64,000 bases of DNA from Liolophura sinensis (lineage: Eukaryota; Mollusca; Polyplacophora; Chitonida; Chitonidae): the NCBI RefSeq assembly GCF_032854445.1, contig NC_088303.1, positions 36,961,501 through 37,025,500 of the forward strand, written 5' to 3'. A model generated the notes under the pieces. The model was not told where the DNA came from. It made no database searches and saw nothing but the letters and a program-made list of their open reading frames with translations. Below, in pieces: positions 38,340-51,192 of the stretch; position 1 is the stretch's first letter, and each line of letters opens with the position of its first letter. The position numbers and the translations under genes were made by a program.

Positions 38340-40269
<1,930 letters not shown>

Positions 40270-40446
40270 AACGAATACTTGGCTTTGGCAGACCAGCTAA
40301 GTGATTACGTTGTAAAATTACTGGATAAAGTGCGGGGCCACGACGAACTCGAAATTTTATTGGATAAAACTGGGAAGTCAAGCGACACTAATTCTTACGA
40401 GCGGTTAGCCCGATTGAAGCTCGCCATTCGCTACAATGAGAAAAAG
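40270..40446 (+). CDS. TRPC: TRPC coding exon 4: linker helices before S1
   Basis: Acceptor TTTCTGCAG at 40261-40269 and donor GTACG at 40447 bound 59 codons, phase 0 at both ends (about residues 244-302). The peptide starts NEYLALADQLSDYVVKLLDK, contains DELEILLDK and ends ERLARLKLAIRYNEKK. In TRPC proteins this position carries an EF(K)xEY...L..Q...F...LLD block followed by a K(L/V)AIKY motif just before the pre-S1 region, and the match is clear. The next expected residues, the FVAHPNCQQ-like pre-S1 segment, are not found downstream in the available sequence. Confidence 0.93.
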
Positions 40447-40707
40447 GTACGTTTGGCTACTTAGACTAATGGTGCATTAATGCATGAGTTTTTGACCTTT
40501 ATGTCAACAGGCAATGTCAATTCGTTAGTCTGTATCTAAGCTTTACCCATCTTATGCCATTTTGTTTTTAATCTAATTTCCGTTATGAAATTCATGGATG
40601 CTATTTTCAATATATAAATTTTTGATTTCAGATGAATTAAACCCGCTAGACCTATTTTTAAATTGCATAAAATGCGTCTAATTGAGTAATGTGGAGAAAG
40701 GACAATT

Positions 40708-40865
40708 AATTTATTTATTTATCTAATTGATATTTTACGCTGTAGAATATTTCACCTATACGACGGCGGCTAGTATTATGATGGGAGAAAACCGGGCAGG
40801 GCCAGGGGTAGACCCACGACCATCCGCAGGTTGCTATAACACCCTCCCACGTATACGATCACAAC
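40708..40865 (-). mobile_element. SINE fragment in TRPC intron 4
   Basis: Begins with the reversed AATAAA tail (TTTATTTATTTATC), then TATTTTACGCTGTAGAATAT, GGCTAGTATTATGATGGGAG and CCACGACCATCCGCAGGTTG. It starts about 260 bases after exon 4. Confidence 0.8.
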
Positions 40866-41049
40866 GCATTGTTGGAAATCTCCTGGGTCATTGCGCCACA
40901 AAGGACAATTAAGAGGGAAAAACTGAAGAATTGAAAGTAGTCATGTTTTATTCATTTACCCACTAAATGTAATGTAATCAGATGCTTGAATTCTATGAGG
41001 GAGTTGATAACGCTGGAATGTCAGTGAGGTGATTCCAGCTTTTTAGGTT

Positions 41050-43060
41050 AGCTGTATTACATTATAGCCATTTTGTCCGTCCGTATTTATGTCCGGGCTA
41101 TATCTCCAATTGTTTTCCTTGTGCAGTTTTAATTTTTCGTGGATACAAAGATACACAGATGACGATGTGTCGCGACTCGCATGTGTCCATTTCCCCTGTG
41201 GTCTAGGTAACCAGATGGCAATTTTCCCTATATATACTATGTATACTAACGAAATAGATAGGATTTTGTGTCTGGGCTACAATACCAACTGTTTTCCACG
41301 TAGAGCTTTTATTTCTGGTGGACGGATGATGATGTGTCACCACTCATATTTGTCCAATTCCGCGGTTGTCATGATAACTAGGTCGCCATTTTCCCTTTAT
41401 CTAGCTGTATATTTCCCTATCTGTTTGTATTCTACTATAGAGAGGCTTAACTAACCACAAAACACACAGGACTATTTTGACAACTTAATACATTGTGGTA
41501 TTTATGAGCTTTGGGCGCAAGGTTCTACTGCCACCATCAGATTAAAGTACACAGTTTGGTTCACGTATCAACCACACTTATACAAGGAAAGTTAGCAATA
41601 TAGTTCAACAGATTGGGCAGGTGGGCAGTGTTATGTACAATATATACAAAACAGGTCTTACATGCTGGAAACAATAACTATGCACGGACAAAGCGATGTG
41701 TTCTTACACAGGCCAGGAGACTATCTGACTAACAATTTATTGCTATGTTTAGCCATATGAAGGGATTCTAACTAGGCAAGCTTTAGAGCATTGTAGTAGT
41801 CACTGATTTGGAATGTCAGAGAAACTGGATTGTCATTTTGATTGTAACATGTTTGTATGCCAGGGGTTTTACGTCGTACTTAACAATTTTTCAGTCATAT
41901 GAGTCATTCGTTGTGTGTACATATATTGTGTCCTCTTGAAGTGCTGCCGAAGTGCTGATGAAGTATCAGGCCGGACACCAGACATGTCATCCCACACAGT
42001 CACATTATAGTGACAACGGGCCAATTAGTTAAATAAATAAATATAAATAAATATGATGTCGTGTCGGGGCTACAACTCAAACTTCTTTCTTCAAAGAGTT
42101 TTAAATTTTGGTGGACACAGATGACGATGTGTTGCCACTCACATTGGTCCATTTCTGCGGTTGCCTTGGTAACCAGATTGCTATTTCCCTGATATCTGCT
42201 ATATGGTCGTTGGCATGAACTTCCTGTCCAGACTACAACTGATTTCCGTGTTCAATTTCACTTCTTGATGTGTACTTAAATACAGAAATGACTATGTGTC
42301 GGACATCGGGCCACAACTCCAATTTCTTTCAACGCAGATTTTTAAATATTTTTGGTGGATCCATTCATAGATACACAGATGGTGATGTGTCGCTACTCAT
42401 ATATTTCCATTTGTACTGTTGCCATGGTAACCAGACTGCTATTTCATTGACATCTACCATAAAGTTATATACAGGCATGTGTCAGGGCTACAGCTTCAGT
42501 TGTTTCCGTGTTCCATTTTGATTCTTCGTGGATACTTAGGTACAGAGGTGACGATGTGTCGAGCCTCAAGTTTATCCATTTTCACCGTTGCCATAGTAAT
42601 CACCTTACCATCATTCCTACATAAAATACACATTATTAGATATGGTTTCATGTCCGGGCTACAACTTCATTTATTTCCCACGCGCAGTGTTAATTTTTGG
42701 CGGACACATATATGAAATGTGCGTATGTGTCGCGACTCACATTTGTCTATTTCCGCGGTTGCCACTATAGCAGACTGCCATGTTGACCAGATTACCATTT
42801 TCCTAATATCTTCTGATTGGGTGTGAACGTCGTGTCCAGGTTACAGCTCCAATTGTTTTCCATTTGCAGTTTTTATTCTTGGTGGATACCTAGATACAGA
42901 GGTGGTTACTATGGTAACCAGATTGACATTTCTCTGACATCTTGCTATATAGATGGACATGAACTTCGCATGAAGGCTACAACACCAAGTGTTTTGCACT
43001 TTTGGGCTTTGGTTGATGTATAGGTACAGATGTGGCGATGTGTCCCACCCACATTTGTCT
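41050..43060 (+). repeat. diverged tandem array, locus B, inside TRPC intron 4
   Basis: Units carry the motifs of locus A: GTCCGGGCTA, ACTCCAATTGTTTTCC, GTGGATAC..AGATACA, GTGTCGCGACTCACATTTGT and GTTGCCATGGTAACCAG. A block without these motifs (about 41460-42050) interrupts it. That block holds a TATTGTGTCCTCTTGAAGTG, CTGCCGAAGTGCTGATGAAG and GACAACGGGCCAATTAGTTA segment ending in AATAAATA. Confidence 0.87.
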
Positions 43061-43774
43061 ATATTTATACGCCCGCTGCCATTAGGCGCTGCAGATTATG
43101 GTATAGTAATTTTGTCTATGTATCCTATCAACCACACCTTTGAAGTACCAAGTATTTTTAACTTCACACTCGTCAAATGGCTGCACTCGTATTCTGTTAT
43201 ACATTTCAAACAAATCTTTTTGTTTGGGCGTATATTGTGTTCACCTGAACTCTTGTTATTCTGTTATTTTATCCTCAGAAGGAATTATTGCCAATCTTAC
43301 TTTGGTGATATTCACTCATAAATCAGCTGTTTCAACATTAATTTCTAGGTGTTGGCTAAAAAGTGACGTTTTTGGCACCAATTGTCCTCCGTTAACGCCC
43401 ACAGTTGAAATTCAACATTTGACTACATTCAAATATAAAAAAGGTGTTATTGTCAAGCATGTTCTACACTGTGCTTTATCAGGAAAGTTTACATGACTAT
43501 GCTGTGAGTGTATGGCATTACAAGGGCATTATCCCAACATGATCAAATTTGCCTAGAAACACCGGAAACAGATAAACAGATAAACTAAATATTGTGTGGA
43601 GAAAAATCACACACATAATGCATCCATATGTCGTTAAATGTTTGAAGATGTTATTTTGCTGAAAGGCATACAAACTTATATAGGCTCTAGTCTGGAGAGC
43701 CCGAAACCATTTGAACCCGCGTAGAAGTGATGAGCTTAGTGATAACTAATGGTAAACCTATAATGGTGTTATGT

Positions 43775-43975
43775 ATACGATAGCGTTCCTGTCCCTAGTA
43801 TACGATTGCAGTGCTGTCCCTGGTGTAAAATAGCAGTGGCTTCCCTAGTGTACGATAGCTTTGCGGTCCTTGGTGAACGATAGCAGTGCCGTCCCTGATG
43901 AACGATGGCTTTGCCGTCCCTGGTGAACGATAGCAGTGCCGTCCCTGGTAAACGATAGCAGTGCCGTCCTTGACG
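43775..43975 (+). repeat. 25-bp tandem repeat
   Basis: The unit AACGATAGCAGTGCCGTCCC plus TGGTG recurs with AACGA at 43876, 43901, 43926 and 43951, and with more diverged copies to the left. Confidence 0.85.
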
Positions 43976-44412
43976 ACTGACCTTATACAGGAAGACGTTT
44001 TCACACAGATAGCCAGGAGCTTAAGGGCAGGTCGATCAGGAAATCTTTGGAGATTTCCAGACTTGACGATTTTTTGTCTGAGAGGTGCTGAAATCTATCT
44101 CTCAAATGCTTTATCCGGGGAGTGGTAGTTGTTTCTAAGGCATGAAATTTCCATTGGTTTGTATTTATCTAATCATTGGATAGTCTCCAAATATCGTGTT
44201 TCTCTCCAGACACATCGTTCTTTGAAAAATCGATCTGGATAGATTTTGGACCCCCTTGACATTTTTGTTTCCTGGAGTTTTTTGTAGGGAATACTTACAC
44301 CTCTGGCTAAGATCTGCATCGCGTGTGGATTAAACTTTACGGCATGCTAATAAACCGTGTCTGATCTGAAATATCTCTGCAATATAAATACTAATAAACT
44401 CTATCTCCTACC

Positions 44413-45310
44413 TAATATCTCTCTATAATACATTTTCTGATGAACTGTATCTCTTGTCTAATATATCTCTCTATAGTACATATTCTGATGAACTGTATCT
44501 CTTGTCTAATATATCTATCTATAGTACATATTCTGATGAACTGTATCTCTTGTCTAATATATCTATCTATAGTACATATTCTGATGAACTGTATCTCTTG
44601 TCTAATATATCTCTCTATAGTACATATTCTGATGAACTGTATCTCTTGTCTAATATATCTCTCTATAGTACATATTCTGATGAACTGTATCTCTTGTCTA
44701 ATATATCTCTCTATAGTACATATTGTTATGAACTGTATCTCTTGTCTAATATATCTCTCTATAGTACATATTCTGATGAACTGTATCTCTTGTCTAATAT
44801 ATCTATCTATAGCACATATTGTTATGAACTGTATCTCTTGTCTAATATATCTCTCTATAGTACATATTCTGATGAACTGTATCTCTTGTCTAATATATCT
44901 ATCTATAGCACATATTCTGATGAACTGTATCTCTTGTCTAATATATCTCTCTATAGTACATATTCTGATGAACTGTATCTCTTGTCTAATATATCTCTCT
45001 ATAGTACATATTCTGATGAACTGTATCTCTTGTCTAATATATCTATCTATAGCACATATTCTGATGAACTGTATCTCTTGTCTAATATATCTATCTATAG
45101 CACATATTGTTATGAACTGTATCTCTTGTCTAATATCCCTCTACAGTATATATTCTGATGAACTGTACCCCCTGTGTAATATCCCTCTACAGTATATATT
45201 CTGATGAACTGTACCTCCTGTCTAATATATCACTCTATAGTACATATTCTGATGAACTGTACCCCCTGTCTAATATCCCTCTACAGTATATATTCTGATG
45301 AACTGTATTT
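44413..45310 (+). repeat. 48-bp tandem repeat, ~18 copies
   Basis: The unit is TCTGATGAACTGTATCTCTT, GTCTAATATATCTCTCTATA, GTACATAT. The left copies are nearly identical, and copies after 45120 change to CCCTCTACAGTATATATTCT. As 48 is a multiple of three, all frames repeat 16 residues and stay open by chance. Diverged fragments (GATGAACTTTATTGG, CTGATGAACTGTATCTTCTC) recur at 46390-46580, close to the assembly gap. Confidence 0.95.
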
Positions 45311-45359
45311 TCTCTCTTTGCTGTTCAAATACGTCTTATTTAGGAATCCAAACCACTTA

Positions 45360-46340
45360 AGCTTTTTAGCTTTTGGAAACGTTTGGCCACGTGACTTGGT
45401 GGCCATATTGAATTTTATGCCAAGCCCCCCCCCCCCCAAAAAAAATAAAAAACAGAAAGCTGATGCGATTGAGCTGAATTTTAAACTGCAGTTGCACAAA
45501 GTCTAGACACGTTCAGATTGCTAACCAAAACTTTATCCCTTGAAAATTGTACATGCTCGCTAGTAAGTGTAAATGTCACGTGACCCAAAAATTCATTTTT
45601 TTTTTGCTAATGATTTCTACACTACAGATGATGTCCAGCAAATAATACTGTCTGATGCAGTTTTGCACGGTGATGTCGAAAATACAATTTTCCTGACATC
45701 CTCAAAACCGGAAGTGGGTATGCTATGTCTCCTTACCCAATGATGCTAGAGACGCAATCTTATGGCCTAACATCAATATAAGGCAAGGAGAAAATTCTCT
45801 ATAACCGGCAATGACGCCAGCAAACCTGAAGTAGTACAAGCCACGAAAAAAAATCACCATGTTTACATTTTTCAAAATTGAAAAACTTCTACAGTTTAAA
45901 AGACTGAACAGAATTGCGTGAAACGTACGTATGTGGCAGACCGTGAAATGAACTTTTTCGGGAAAAGTTTGAGTGACCTGAATCATGTGACCTGGCGGCC
46001 ATTTTGAGTTGAAGTGAAATCATTTGAGAGTCATTTTCTTTTGAACCTCATGTCCGATCTGGAAATTTAACACACATTACAAACATTTACTGGACGCTAT
46101 TTGGAAGGAGAAAAATGCAGTGTGTATGCAAATTAAGTTTTTAAATTATACAACGGAAGTGATTTTTAAAATTTGAATTTGAAGATTCTAAACATGTTAC
46201 CTGACTTTCTGGTTGATGCTGACAAAGAATGCACGCTCTCTAATGAAATTGGTTATATGTCAGTGCATGGACACCTTGGTAACCGAAATTGACATCGCAT
46301 AGGCCGGATATACCCGCTTTGAACTCTGACATCGCTGCTT
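45360..46340. repeat. possible diverged dispersed repeat
   Basis: CCACGTGACTTGGTGGCCAT at 45388 recurs as TCATGTGACCTGGCGGCCAT at 45984, about 0.6 kb apart, each followed by a T-rich ATTTTGA-like segment. A poly-C run lies at 45425-45437. The remainder does not align clearly by eye. Confidence 0.35.
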
Positions 46341-46675
46341 TGGTTGCCATATTTATCTTTGGTATCCAGTACCTCTCTACAGAACATACTATGATGAACT
46401 TTATTGGCTATCCACACAACATATAATCTGATGGTTTTACAATTTACTATATAGCAATTTATAGTTTATAATGAGTGTACGAAATGACTTCCACCTTCCT
46501 CCAAACACTTTCTTACACGGGACCCACATGAACTTTGGACATTTCGAAGCATAGAGTTTATATAAACACTGATGAACTGTATCTTCTCTATGACTTATCT
46601 TTGTGCACATATACTGTTGAACTAAATTTGTTTGTGTAATTTCTCACCACGACAAATTTACTGATGAGAGATATA

Positions 46676-46875
46676 NNNNNNNNNNNNNNNNNNNNNNNNN
46701 NNNNNNNNNNNNNNNNNNNNNNNNNNNNNNNNNNNNNNNNNNNNNNNNNNNNNNNNNNNNNNNNNNNNNNNNNNNNNNNNNNNNNNNNNNNNNNNNNNNN
46801 NNNNNNNNNNNNNNNNNNNNNNNNNNNNNNNNNNNNNNNNNNNNNNNNNNNNNNNNNNNNNNNNNNNNNNNNNNN
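46676..46875. other. assembly gap, 200 N
   Basis: Exactly 200 undetermined bases, a conventional placeholder for a gap of unknown size. It lies between the linker exon at 40270 and the S5 exon at 49205, where the S1-S4 exons should be. Confidence 0.99.
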
Positions 46876-47360
46876 TTAACCCTTAGTTGTGAAAATTTAA
46901 CACTTGGCCTGCAGCCATACCGTTTTGTGGGGAAAATGAGGCTCTCACGGTGTTTTTAATTTACCGTATCAAAAATACTTTCACGTATGTATTGTTGTGT
47001 GCTGTTAAAGTGTCGTTTTGATTAACGTGATTAACGTCTTTATATTGTTAAAATACAAACTTTATAACGTGATCAGTTTTGTTATATTTCATAAAAACCT
47101 TAGTACACTGAATTCGTGAAATCACTTTGACAAGTACTTTGACAAAGACTTCGAATCCTCTAGTGATTATTATTTTTTCCCGTTGGAAACATTTACGATT
47201 TAGGTCTACTTGCATTACATAAGTTGTTGCCATGAATCAGAAACCATAATTGTTGAGGTACGCTAGTATGTAAGATGGAGCAAATCATACGCCAATCCTG
47301 TATGAAAGCATAGTGGTGGCTCAATGTTACATTTGTTCATTTTTTTACCTTTTTTTATTT

Positions 47361-47396
47361 GATTGTTGTTTAACGCCTTGATCAAGAATTTGTTTA
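47361..47396 (-). mobile_element. SINE tail remnant
   Basis: Reversed tail and 3' end only: ATTTGATTGTTGTTTAACGC followed by CTTGATCAAGAAT. Confidence 0.45.
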
Positions 47397-47559
47397 GAAA
47401 GTTACTTCTGTAGTACCGTTAATTTACCCACTCAGTGTTTAATGCAGACAAAATATTTCAGTGGGACTGCAGTAGGCTACTTTTTTTTCGATTTATGACT
47501 TATACGCGCCAAAATTGATGTAAATTCACTTCAGTGAATGTTCAGACCTTTAAATCGCA

Positions 47560-47662
47560 TTCTGTCCTGTAACAGGAGAAGGGGAGGAACATAGCTGCTG
47601 TGGTCGTATATACGTGGGAAGGTCTGGTTTAAAACACCAATCAAGTAAATATATAAAACAGA
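47560..47662 (+). mobile_element. possible degraded SINE
   Basis: GGTCGTATATACGTGGGAAG, then GTCTGG and AAAACACCAATCAAGTAAAT, resemble scattered parts of the SINE body and tail with the centre lost. Confidence 0.35.
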
Positions 47663-48630
47663 ACTGAGACAAAGATTTGGCGAAGGTGTCAGTAGCTCTC
47701 AACCATTGATCAGTTTCACCTCTCGAGGTACACAGATTCTTGCACCTACTACCGTCCCCAGGACCGTTCACATATACAAATCTCCATATACCCGTCTCAA
47801 CACGCCAGTAAAATATATTATCGGCCTGATATTCTCCTAAGTCTTGTGTTTTAATACACGTGAAAAGAACAGCCTTTAGCTTTCTGGTGTAACTCTGGTC
47901 TAAAAAATATTAAAAGGTATTCGTTGAGGGCTAGATCCGATTGATGATGGGTGTTAACCTATATCATGCTTTCACACAATGATGTACCTTAAGAGTACTT
48001 TGGCGCGCTGACACATCGCTATGTAATTGGATATAGCTTTTAAACGTGACAGTCATAATCTTAAGCTGAGAAATGAATCGTCTTTCTCTGTATGATTTCG
48101 ATCAAAAGCTGACGAATTGACAGGATAAGTAAGCATAATGGAATCGTTCTTAACGCTAACTGTGAACATCTGGTGCTCTGGTGTGCCTCGCAAATATTGT
48201 CCAAATCACGCTTCAATCCGTGAGAGTCTTAAGTTCAGGCATACCCTTTTAGAAATAAACGTCTACTGGCATGCCCACACAAGAGTTTTGGAAAATTTGT
48301 TTTACCATTTTACTCTCTACATAATACTTTGGAATGTGGATGTCATGACTAGAATATCACCGGGATCTCTAACTGCTTGTCACTTATTTGTTAAAAAATT
48401 TATGTATTATTTATGTTTATGTTCTTACACATTCCTTTGGGACTGGTGTTTCAGGTTGTGTTGGAAATGGGTCTTGTGATGATCGACTTTTATCAAACAT
48501 TTATTAATTTAAAATAATAAGCAGACATACGTTTTCGTTGGCCGAATTGTATAGCGTGTTATTACTGAAACCAAAATTTCTTTGCCAGTGATGGTGTTTT
48601 TATGGAATTCCACCGGAGTTGTAAATGATT

Positions 48631-48787
48631 TGATTTATTATTTAATTGATCGGTGTTTTACGCTGTAGTCAAGAATATTTCATTTGTACTACGCCGGCTA
48701 GTGTTGTGGTGGCGAAAGCGGGAGAAACCCCACCATCCGCAGGTTGCTGGCAGACCTTCCCAAGTATGCGATCGGAGAGGATGCCAG
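48631..48787 (-). mobile_element. SINE fragment in TRPC intron, 0.4 kb before the S5 exon
   Basis: Plus strand reads GGTGTTTTACGCTGTAGTCA, AGAATATTTCATTTGTAC, GCCGGCTAGTGTTGTGGTGG and CCACCATCCGCAGGTTGCTG, ending near GATCGGAGAGGATGCCAG. That is body and tail in reverse. Confidence 0.8.
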
Positions 48788-49204
48788 TAAATGATTCGCT
48801 TTGACGTTTCACTCATTATAACGTCATCTCCGAAGTTCCTAGTGCAAGTACTTATGTAAGATTTCTTACACAGCTTTTGCTCTTGTGCCAGTTTACAAAT
48901 TTAGATAAAGAAAAAGAGATTAATTTATTTTCCACCGAGTAAATCATTTTAATGTTTCTTTTGTGGACAATTGGCCAAGACTGAATTGACCATTGTCGTA
49001 ATATGGCATGAATAACATGTTACCGGTTTGCCTCAAAACATCATCATAAAGGCATACATGAAGAATTGGAATAGATGGTTTTGGCCCCGAATCACTTTTG
49101 ATGGGAAAGGTTTCCCATTTTATGTTTCCCAAAGTACACTCGGCTAACGATCGCCATCTTTTTTTTCTCTCTTTGATCTGATTAGTTTTCTTTTCTCTTG
49201 TCAG

Positions 49205-49372
49205 GACATCATGAAGTTCGCCATTATATTCGGGGTGATATTCGCCGCGTTCATGGTCGGCCTTCAGAACCTTTATTGGTACTAACCCGGTGGACGGTCG
49301 CCGTAATGTTGAGCTGATATTCAACAACCAGTCCAGGAATATCACCACGAAAGCTCAGGAGAGTTTCGGATA
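49205..49372 (+). CDS. TRPC: TRPC exon for S5 and outer turret, reading frame disrupted
   Basis: A long pyrimidine tract and CAG at 49202-49204 precede DIMKFAIIFGVIFAAFMVGL, which is followed by QNLYWY. This is a typical TRPC S4-S5 linker and S5 helix. An in-frame TAA follows at 49283-49285. Family-like turret sequence (NPVDGRRNVELIF, then NNQSRNITTKAQESFG) resumes in the +1 frame from 49284 and runs to 49370. A donor GTAAG follows at 49373. The exon as written is 168 bases, so the boundary phases agree with neighbours while the interior is shifted. Two small indels, one near 49283 and one near 49371, would explain it. They may be assembly errors, a damaged allele or a true mutation. The turret contains an N-glycosylation sequon, NIT. 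Confidence 0.85.
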
Positions 49373-49609
49373 GTAAGAATGCATACTCCACTTTGTCGCT
49401 TAAAGCTCTGCATTACAAAACAGGAACCTAAGACCCAACTCAATCCAACCGTTGCGTCGGGTCATGAGTGCTGGTGTATGCGGTATAACGACGCTACCCA
49501 AATGGAATATGTCAGAAAAATACCATAATATGACTGGTACCAACTCAGTTAAATCATATAGTAACCGTGTATGACCCTTGGTCTTCAGTGAGAAATGGTT
49601 GCAACAAAT

Positions 49610-50010
49610 CAGCCGAGCTTTAAGATTTCGTGTATGCCGGGCTATAACCTCTCGTTTATTCCGCGCTATAAGTTCTCGTGTATGCCGAGCGTTAAGCTTT
49701 CGTGTATGCCGAGATTTAAACTCTCGTGTATGCCGAGCTTTAAGCTCTCGTGTATCCGGGTTTTTTAGCTCTCGTGTATGCCGAGCGTTAAGCTCTCATG
49801 TATGCCGAGCTTTTAAGCTCTCGCGTATGCCGGGTTTTAAGCTTTCGTGTATGCCGAGCGTTAAGCTTTCGTGTATGCCGAGATTTAAACTCTCGTGTAT
49901 GCAGAGCTTTAAGCTCTCGTGTATGCAGAGCTTTAAGCTCTCGTGTATGCCGAGCTTTAAGCTCTCATGTATGCAGAGTTTTAAGCTCTCGTGTATGCCG
50001 AGCCTAACAC
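49610..50010 (+). repeat. 24-bp tandem repeat, ~16 copies
   Basis: The unit is near CGAGCTTTAAGCTCTCGTGT plus ATGC, with variants such as GCAGAGCTTTAAGCTC. It lies in the intron between the S5 and pore exons. The internal GAGCTTTAAGCTC is a perfect short palindrome, so each unit could form a hairpin. Confidence 0.93.
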
Positions 50011-50655
50011 CGAAACTTACAAGAAAAGAAAACCTGGCCATATGGAGTGACTAGCTGACAGTAACTTAGAGGTGATCACTCTGTATAATTAAAGACGTAC
50101 AGAATAGAGAGTAAAACCAGAGCAGCGACGACAGTGTGATAGTTGGCAAATGGTCACAAGTAACCGGTGAATTTAACTAGTTAAAAATACTTACCTCAGT
50201 CAGGGTTTTACTCTTAACTGTTTATGTAAATGCATAAATAGTACAATTTACACGCCCCTAGCACCATGGGTTATGCAGAATTAAGTAAAAGAATGCAGTG
50301 ATGTTAATTGTAATTTATTAGAAGTCACTGGTCTGGAATTATTCAAAATGGAGGGTTGTCATTACATTTAATATACACTCACATCTGACATGCTTAGAGA
50401 GTTTCTCACTTAAATTTACACCAGTAAATTTAACAAAAGTTGTGTATATGTTATACATTTTTGGTCATCCCGTGGTAGTTTCTTGCACAAAACTGGCAAA
50501 CAGACAGGCACTGTAATGTGGAGGAAACAGGCAGGCACTGTAATGTGGAGGAAACAGACAGGCACTCTAATGTGGGAGGATATGTATACTTATACAGCGT
50601 TTCAGACTTCTAAATTGTACTTTGAAACAAGGGAACTAGCAGTTTCCATGTCTTT

Positions 50656-50858
50656 ATTACGCTTTGCTCGCTGTGAGTTCAAGTCCACCTCATGCTGGCT
50701 CACTCTCCGGCCATACGTGGGAAGGTCCTTGCAGCAACCTGGTCGTCGGTTTCCACCGGTTTTGCCCGGTTTCCTCCCACCATAATGCTGACCGCCGTCG
50801 TATAATTGAAATATTCTTGAGTGCAGCGTAAAACATCAAGGAAATAAATAAATAAATA
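50656..50858 (+). mobile_element. SINE, head partly lost, before the pore exon
   Basis: Keeps the B box (GTGAGTTCAAGTCCACCTCA), the body CGTGGGAAGGTCC, GGTTTCCTCCCACCATAATG and the 3' end GAAATATTCTTGAGTGCAGC, then a repeated AATA tail. It lies about 140 bases upstream of the exon at 50995. Confidence 0.85.
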
Positions 50859-50994
50859 ATATGAGGTACGACGTAATTGCAGAAATAGTTTTGCTTTCGT
50901 TGAAAGTACAAGATGTGGTTTCCACAATGTACATGGAATTCAACTTACTAGAAGCAGGTTTATATTTTTTACATATGACCTCTCCTTTTTTCAG

Positions 50995-51192
50995 CTTGGA
51001 GAAACATTTCAGACTGTATTTTGGTCTCTGTTTGGACGTGGCGAGTCATCCGTTGTAGAGCTGGACGAATTCAACCACACGTTCACACAAAACGTTGGCT
51101 ATTGTATGTTTGGTGCTTACAACATAACAACTGTGATCGTGCTTCTTAACATGTTGATTGCCATGATGTCAAGGTCGGTTGAACTGATTCAG
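50995..51192 (+). CDS. TRPC: TRPC exon for pore helix and S6
   Basis: Acceptor CTTTTTTCAG ending at 50994 and donor GTGAGG at 51193 bound 66 codons, phase 0 at both ends. It begins LGETFQTVFWSLFGRGE, the TRPC pore helix and filter region with the LFW-like signature (here VFWSLFG). It continues with an extracellular stretch, FNHTFTQNVGYCMFGAYN, then ITTVIVLLNMLIAMMSRSVE, the S6 gate helix. NML(I)AMM is nearly invariant in TRPC channels. S6 ends SRSVELIQ, slightly different from the common NSYQ form. A sequon (NHT) lies in the pore-S6 loop. Confidence 0.96.

Larger units (their letters stand above)
46876..49204 (+). other. right part of the gap-containing TRPC intron
   Basis: Apart from SINE remnants no coding exon was found by reading for TRPC pre-S1, S2-S4 or LGPLQISLGR-like motifs. 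A 113-codon open frame at 48138 does not resemble a TRPC segment. Confidence 0.55.

Noticed and set aside
44440-45204. 254-codon open frame with 16-residue repeats (MNCISCLIYLSIVHIL)
   Set aside because: It is the 48-bp satellite read in a frame of a length divisible by three; a second frame is equally open, and there is no splice or homology support.
49279-49358. An 80-base mini-intron (GT...CAG, with TACTAAC inside) explaining the S5 exon stop
   Set aside because: TACTAAC lies at the donor end, not near the acceptor, removing it deletes conserved-looking turret sequence, and the resulting exit phase does not fit the pore exon.
49578-50054. 158-codon frame with RVCRALSS / SFKLSCMP repeats
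   Set aside because: Product of the 24-bp array; frame changes with repeat indels and both strands are open.
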